From an uncultured Eubacteriales bacterium (GTDB lineage Bacteria > Bacillota > Clostridia > HGM11514): DNA of 41,291 nucleotides. Shown here piece by piece: positions 39,141 through 41,291 of this stretch. Numbering within the stretch: position 1 is the stretch's first letter; each line of letters opens with the position of its first letter. Below the pieces are notes generated by a model that saw only the letters and a list, made by a program, of their open reading frames with translations, had not been told where the DNA came from and made no database searches. The position numbers were made by a program, and so were the translations under genes. The stretch is taken from positions 1 to 41,291 of the forward strand of contig CABUMF010000016.1 of assembly GCA_902492655.1 (NCBI GenBank). Direction: 5' to 3'.

Positions 39141-39916
39141 TTAGCTTAGGTAAGAAAAACGGGCTTGAGGGATATTTCTCTGATTTGTTGCCCGTCCCTC
39201 ACATATTTACCACAAGATTGGGCGGAGTAAGCACCGAAAAACCGTATTACTCACTAAATCTCGGGGTTAATACCGCTGATGAAAGCTACAGACGAAACTA
39301 TGAAATTGTAAAGCGAGCAATGGGATTTGATAAAATCGTGTTTGCAAAACAGCTTCATACCGATGTTGTGGAGGTTGTTACCGAGCATAATGTTGCGGAT
39401 TGCAAAAATTCCTTCGATTACGGCGTAGACGGCATAATAACCGACCGCAAAAACATTGCTCTTTGTGTTTTTACGGCAGACTGCGTTCCCGTTTTGCTTT
39501 ATGATCCAGTAAAAAAAGTAATAGGAGCAGTTCATTCGGGCTGGCGAGGAACCGTACAAAAAATTGTGAAAAACGCAGTTGCAAAAATGAATAAAGAATT
39601 TGGCTGTGAGCCTGAAAACATCATTGCCGCAATCGGACCGTCTATTGGGAAGTGCTGCTTTGAAATCGGCGGAGATGCGGCGGAAATGTTTCAAAAATCA
39701 CATGAAGAAATATATGAAAAGCTGGTAACGCCATGCGGCGAAAAGTATTATGCCGATGTTGCAGGATTTATAGAATATGACCTAAGAGAGAGCGGAGTTT
39801 CAAAAATTGACAGAAGCAGTGCTTGCACAAAATGCAGAAACGATTTATTTTTTTCCCACAGATGCGGCGATCTGGGCAGGCAATGCGGATTTATTATGAT
39901 GAGAGAAGATAACTGA
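39137..39916 (+). CDS. pgeF: Peptidoglycan editing factor PgeF / YlmD laccase-domain protein
   Basis: This 259-residue protein of the multicopper oxidase-like laccase domain (DUF152) family is known as PgeF, YfiH or YlmD. The family is reported to correct L-Ser/L-Ala errors in peptidoglycan precursors and/or to act on purine nucleosides. It has FTTRLGGVSTEKPYYSLNLG, AKQLHTDVV, FTADCVPVLLYDP, GAVHSGWRGT and AAIGPSIGKCCFEIG. The metal ligands in this family are a His (QLH), the Cys (TADC) and a His (AVHSG), all present. It overlaps ymdB by 4 bases (ATGA). A terminator was not found before the L21 leader promoter. Confidence 0.92.
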   Translation: MISLGKKNGLEGYFSDLLPVPHIFTTRLGGVSTEKPYYSLNLGVNTADESYRRNYEIVKRAMGFDKIVFAKQLHTDVVEVVTEHNVADCKNSFDYGVDGIITDRKNIALCVFTADCVPVLLYDPVKKVIGAVHSGWRGTVQKIVKNAVAKMNKEFGCEPENIIAAIGPSIGKCCFEIGGDAAEMFQKSHEEIYEKLVTPCGEKYYADVAGFIEYDLRESGVSKIDRSSACTKCRNDLFFSHRCGDLGRQCGFIMMREDN

Positions 39917-39957
39917 TAAAAATGCGTAAAAAAAGAATATAAAATCTGCAAAAACCC

Positions 39958-39986
39958 TTGACAAAACTCTTGAAATATGTTAAACT
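39958..39986 (+). promoter_or_regulatory. Promoter of the rplU operon
   Basis: TTGACA at 39958-39963, 17 bp, TAAACT at 39981-39986. The start near 39993 coincides with the 5' end of the leader hairpin. Confidence 0.75.
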
Positions 39987-39989
39987 AAT

Positions 39990-40060
39990 GATTGCCGCGT
40001 AGGCAAGGTTTTTAAAACTTCTTCGGAGGTACCTGTGCTTAGCGAGTTTGATTAAAACAG
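39990..40060 (+). ncRNA. Ribosomal protein L21 leader
   Basis: TTGCC (39992-39996) and GGCAA (40002-40006) form the first hairpin around GCGTA. The segment AAAACTTCTTCGGAGG to GCGAGTTTG then offers a second, weaker stem (AAACT/AGTTT). Position directly before rplU fits the known L21 leader family, which Firmicutes use for autoregulation by L21. I assign it from position and hairpin layout, without a covariance-model search. Confidence 0.6.
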
Positions 40061-40073
40061 GAGGTGCAGCATA

Positions 40074-40382
40074 ATGTATGCTGTAATTGAAACAGGCGGA
40101 AAGCAGTATCAGGTTAAGGTCGGCGATATTATTAACGTCGAAAAGTTGGGTGTTGACGAAGGTGAAAAGGTTACTTTCGATAAGGTAATCGCAGTATCCG
40201 GTGATGACGGCTTCAAATGCGGTGCTCCTTATGTTGAAGGTGCTAAGGTTGAAGCTACAGTACTTAAGAACGCTCGTCTTAAGAAGATTATAGTTTACAA
40301 GTACAAGCCTAAAAAGGGTTATCACAAAAAGCAGGGACATCGTCAGTACTTCACAAAGGTTAAAATCGAAAACATCGGTTAA
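40074..40382 (+). CDS. rplU: 50S ribosomal protein L21
   Basis: The protein has 102 residues, the standard length, and binds 23S rRNA and L20. It starts YAVIETGGKQYQVKVGD and ends KKGYHKKQGHRQYFTKVKI. The start is ATG with AGGAGG upstream. prp follows after five bases and rpmA after that, the conserved Firmicutes operon. Confidence 0.98.
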   Translation: MYAVIETGGKQYQVKVGDIINVEKLGVDEGEKVTFDKVIAVSGDDGFKCGAPYVEGAKVEATVLKNARLKKIIVYKYKPKKGYHKKQGHRQYFTKVKIENIG

Positions 40383-40387
40383 TCATA

Positions 40388-40702
40388 ATGATAGAAGTAA
40401 GACTTCACAAAAAAGAAGGCAAAATATCAGCCTTTGAATTTTCGGGACATTCCGGTTTTGCTGAGGCAGGAAGCGACATTGTTTGCGCGGCTGTTTCAAC
40501 TGCCGCACAGTTTGCCATTCTCGGTATTGACGAAACCGAAAAAATCGACTGCGAATATGCGGTTTTTGACGGAGGAATTGAGTTTTCACTTAATCAACCG
40601 TCGGATATTGCACAAAGCTATCTTGAAACATTGGAAATGTTTTTATATCAGCTTTCACAGCAGTATGAAAAATTTTTGAAAATTACGGTAATGGAGGAAT
40701 AA
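40388..40702 (+). CDS. prp: Ribosomal-processing cysteine protease Prp
   Basis: This 104-residue protease cleaves the N-terminal extension of ribosomal protein L27 in Firmicutes. Catalytic His21 (SGHSGFAEAG) and Cys33 (SDIVCAAVS) are both in place, and the spacing is the same as in the family. It lies between rplU and rpmA, its substrate gene, with five bases on either side. It starts with ATG; the plausible ribosome binding site is within rplU and weak. Expression probably depends on translation of rplU. Confidence 0.95.
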   Translation: MIEVRLHKKEGKISAFEFSGHSGFAEAGSDIVCAAVSTAAQFAILGIDETEKIDCEYAVFDGGIEFSLNQPSDIAQSYLETLEMFLYQLSQQYEKFLKITVMEE

Positions 40703-40706
40703 AACC

Positions 40707-40991
40707 ATGTTAACTATTAATATTCAGGCGCTGGCTCATAAAAAAGGTGTCGGCAGCACAAAGAACGGCAGAGATTCCGAATCAAAAAGACTTGGCGCAA
40801 AGCGTGCTGACGGTCAGTTCGTTCTCGCCGGCAATATTCTTGTAAGACAGAGAGGAACAAAAATTCATCCCGGAACCAATGTTGGTATCGGTAGTGATGA
40901 TACTCTCTTTGCTCTTATCGACGGCAAGGTAAAATTCGAGCGTAAGGGTAGAGATAAGAAGCAGGTTAGCGTTTATTCAATCGCTCAGTAA
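40707..40991 (+). CDS. rpmA: 50S ribosomal protein L27 with an N-terminal extension
   Basis: The protein has 94 residues and contacts the peptidyl-transferase centre. It has the L27 block HKKGVGSTKNGRDSESKRLG and RQRGTKIHPGTNVGIGSDDTLFA. The first nine residues, MLTINIQAL before Ala-His-Lys-Lys, are the extension that Prp removes in other Firmicutes. The usual motif there is Leu-Gln-Phe-Phe before Ala, here Ile-Gln-Ala-Leu. The start is ATG with GGAGG upstream (40693 region). Confidence 0.97.
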   Translation: MLTINIQALAHKKGVGSTKNGRDSESKRLGAKRADGQFVLAGNILVRQRGTKIHPGTNVGIGSDDTLFALIDGKVKFERKGRDKKQVSVYSIAQ

Positions 40992-41001
40992 TTGCGTCTT
41001 A

Positions 41002-41146
41002 AAAGGGGCTGCAGCAAAGTGAATTCACGGAAGGTCTTGCGCCATTGCCCTATATTGTTATGCCTTCCGCTCCTTGCGGTCGGATATGCGTATGGGTATT
41101 GGCTTTGATAATTCTTAGTGTGTTCCTTTTGCCGCAGCCCTTTTTT
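41002..41146 (+). other. Long-range terminator-like hairpin between rpmA and obgE
   Basis: AAAAGGGGCTGC with GCAAAG (41001-41018) pairs with CTTTTGC and GCAGCCCTTTT (41126-41144), followed by a T6 run. The two halves are over 100 bases apart. Inside are the palindrome GTGAATTCAC (41019-41028) and a smaller stem CGGAAGG/CCTTCCG (41028-41034, 41063-41069). The end looks like a terminator or attenuator placed before obgE. Confidence 0.55.
41019..41108 (+). CDS. Possible 29-codon hydrophobic peptide inside the hairpin
   Basis: GTG at 41019 opens a frame coding MNSRKVLRHCPILLCLPLLA and a further nine residues ending GYWL, with a stop at 41108. The sequence is basic at the start, then hydrophobic, like a small membrane peptide. 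AAAAGGGG lies about ten bases upstream. A frame of this length is not unlikely by chance, so this is a low-confidence call. Confidence 0.25.
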   Translation: MNSRKVLRHCPILLCLPLLAVGYAYGYWL

Positions 41147-41168
41147 GGTTGTTCTCGGAGGTGAGTAT

Positions 41169-41291
41169 ATGGCAGTGTTTACTGATACGGCTCAGCTTGA
41201 AATCAAAGCGGGCAACGGCGGAAACGGCTGTGTTTCGTTCAGACGCGAAAAATATGTTGCGGCAGGCGGACCCGACGGCGGAGACGGAGGT
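41169..41291 (+). CDS. obgE: GTPase Obg, N-terminal part (cut by window edge)
   Basis: The first 41 codons encode the glycine-rich Obg fold: FTDTAQLEIKAGNGGNG, SFRREKYVAAGGPDGGDGG. Obg is a ribosome-associated GTPase involved in 50S assembly and stress response. The start is ATG six bases after GGAGGTG. Its position after rpmA is the conserved Firmicutes order. Confidence 0.95.
   Translation, partial: MAVFTDTAQLEIKAGNGGNGCVSFRREKYVAAGGPDGGDGG

Noticed and set aside
1..41291. CRISPR array, prophage, intact insertion sequence or tRNA gene
   Set aside because: I saw no regularly spaced repeats, no transposase, integrase or phage structural genes, and no tRNA-like cloverleaf with CCA or acceptor stems. 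The only mobile-like item is the small element at 19526-19660.

Overview
The window is a chromosomal piece of a Gram-positive Clostridia-type bacterium (Bacillota), most likely a gut lineage near the Oscillospiraceae/Ruminococcaceae. The evidence is moderate GC content, strong GGAGG ribosome binding sites with ATG/GTG/TTG starts, TTGACA-17-TATAAT promoters, Rex, a PBP5-type carboxypeptidase with a membrane tail, sortase-dependent pili, an S-layer-homology protein, DUF1540, and the rplU-prp-rpmA-obgE block. The assignment is by gene content only.

Layout. 1-301: end of an rRNA operon with two tandem 5S genes and a terminator. 500-5595: branched-chain amino acid ABC transporter livKHMGF with its own promoter and a shared terminator. 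5604-10049: D,D-carboxypeptidase (-), secreted NodB-type deacetylase (+), small zinc-ribbon membrane protein (-) and KDPG aldolase (-). 10124-17917: tsaD behind a structured leader, a gap with a DnaA-box cluster, then rex-glgA-glgP-GH13, a redox regulator apparently co-transcribed with glycogen synthesis and breakdown genes. 17918-19699: an unannotated 56-codon gene with its own promoter and terminator, ychF, and a hairpin-rich 111-bp insertion-like element flanked by 12-bp direct repeats within the ychF promoter. 19700-27868 (-): pilus locus with large adhesin, major pilin, class C sortase, four-repeat CnaB protein and a second sortase. 28007-30174 (+): a two-component system divergent from the pilus promoter.

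30207-34788 (-): DUF1540 protein, holA, comEC, an SH3b-NlpC/P60 cell-wall hydrolase and a small unknown protein. 34853-38301: highly expressed S-layer-homology protein with two promoters and a long leader. 38319-39916: YmdB-type phosphodiesterase and PgeF/YlmD. 39958-41291: L21 leader, rplU, prp, rpmA, a large hairpin, and the start of obgE.

The strongest candidate for something undescribed is a pair of homologous RNA leaders. One precedes tsaD (10229-10314, +) and the other precedes comEC (33586-33673, -). Both have the same hairpin whose loop can pair downstream as a pseudoknot. The pseudoknot helix is 7 bp in each copy and its two end pairs differ compensatorily (G-C/C-G in one, U-A/U-A in the other). 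A nearly identical 15-nt segment carrying the ribosome binding site follows in both. The second candidate is the hairpin-rich element inserted in the ychF promoter. The third is the DnaA-box cluster upstream of rex.
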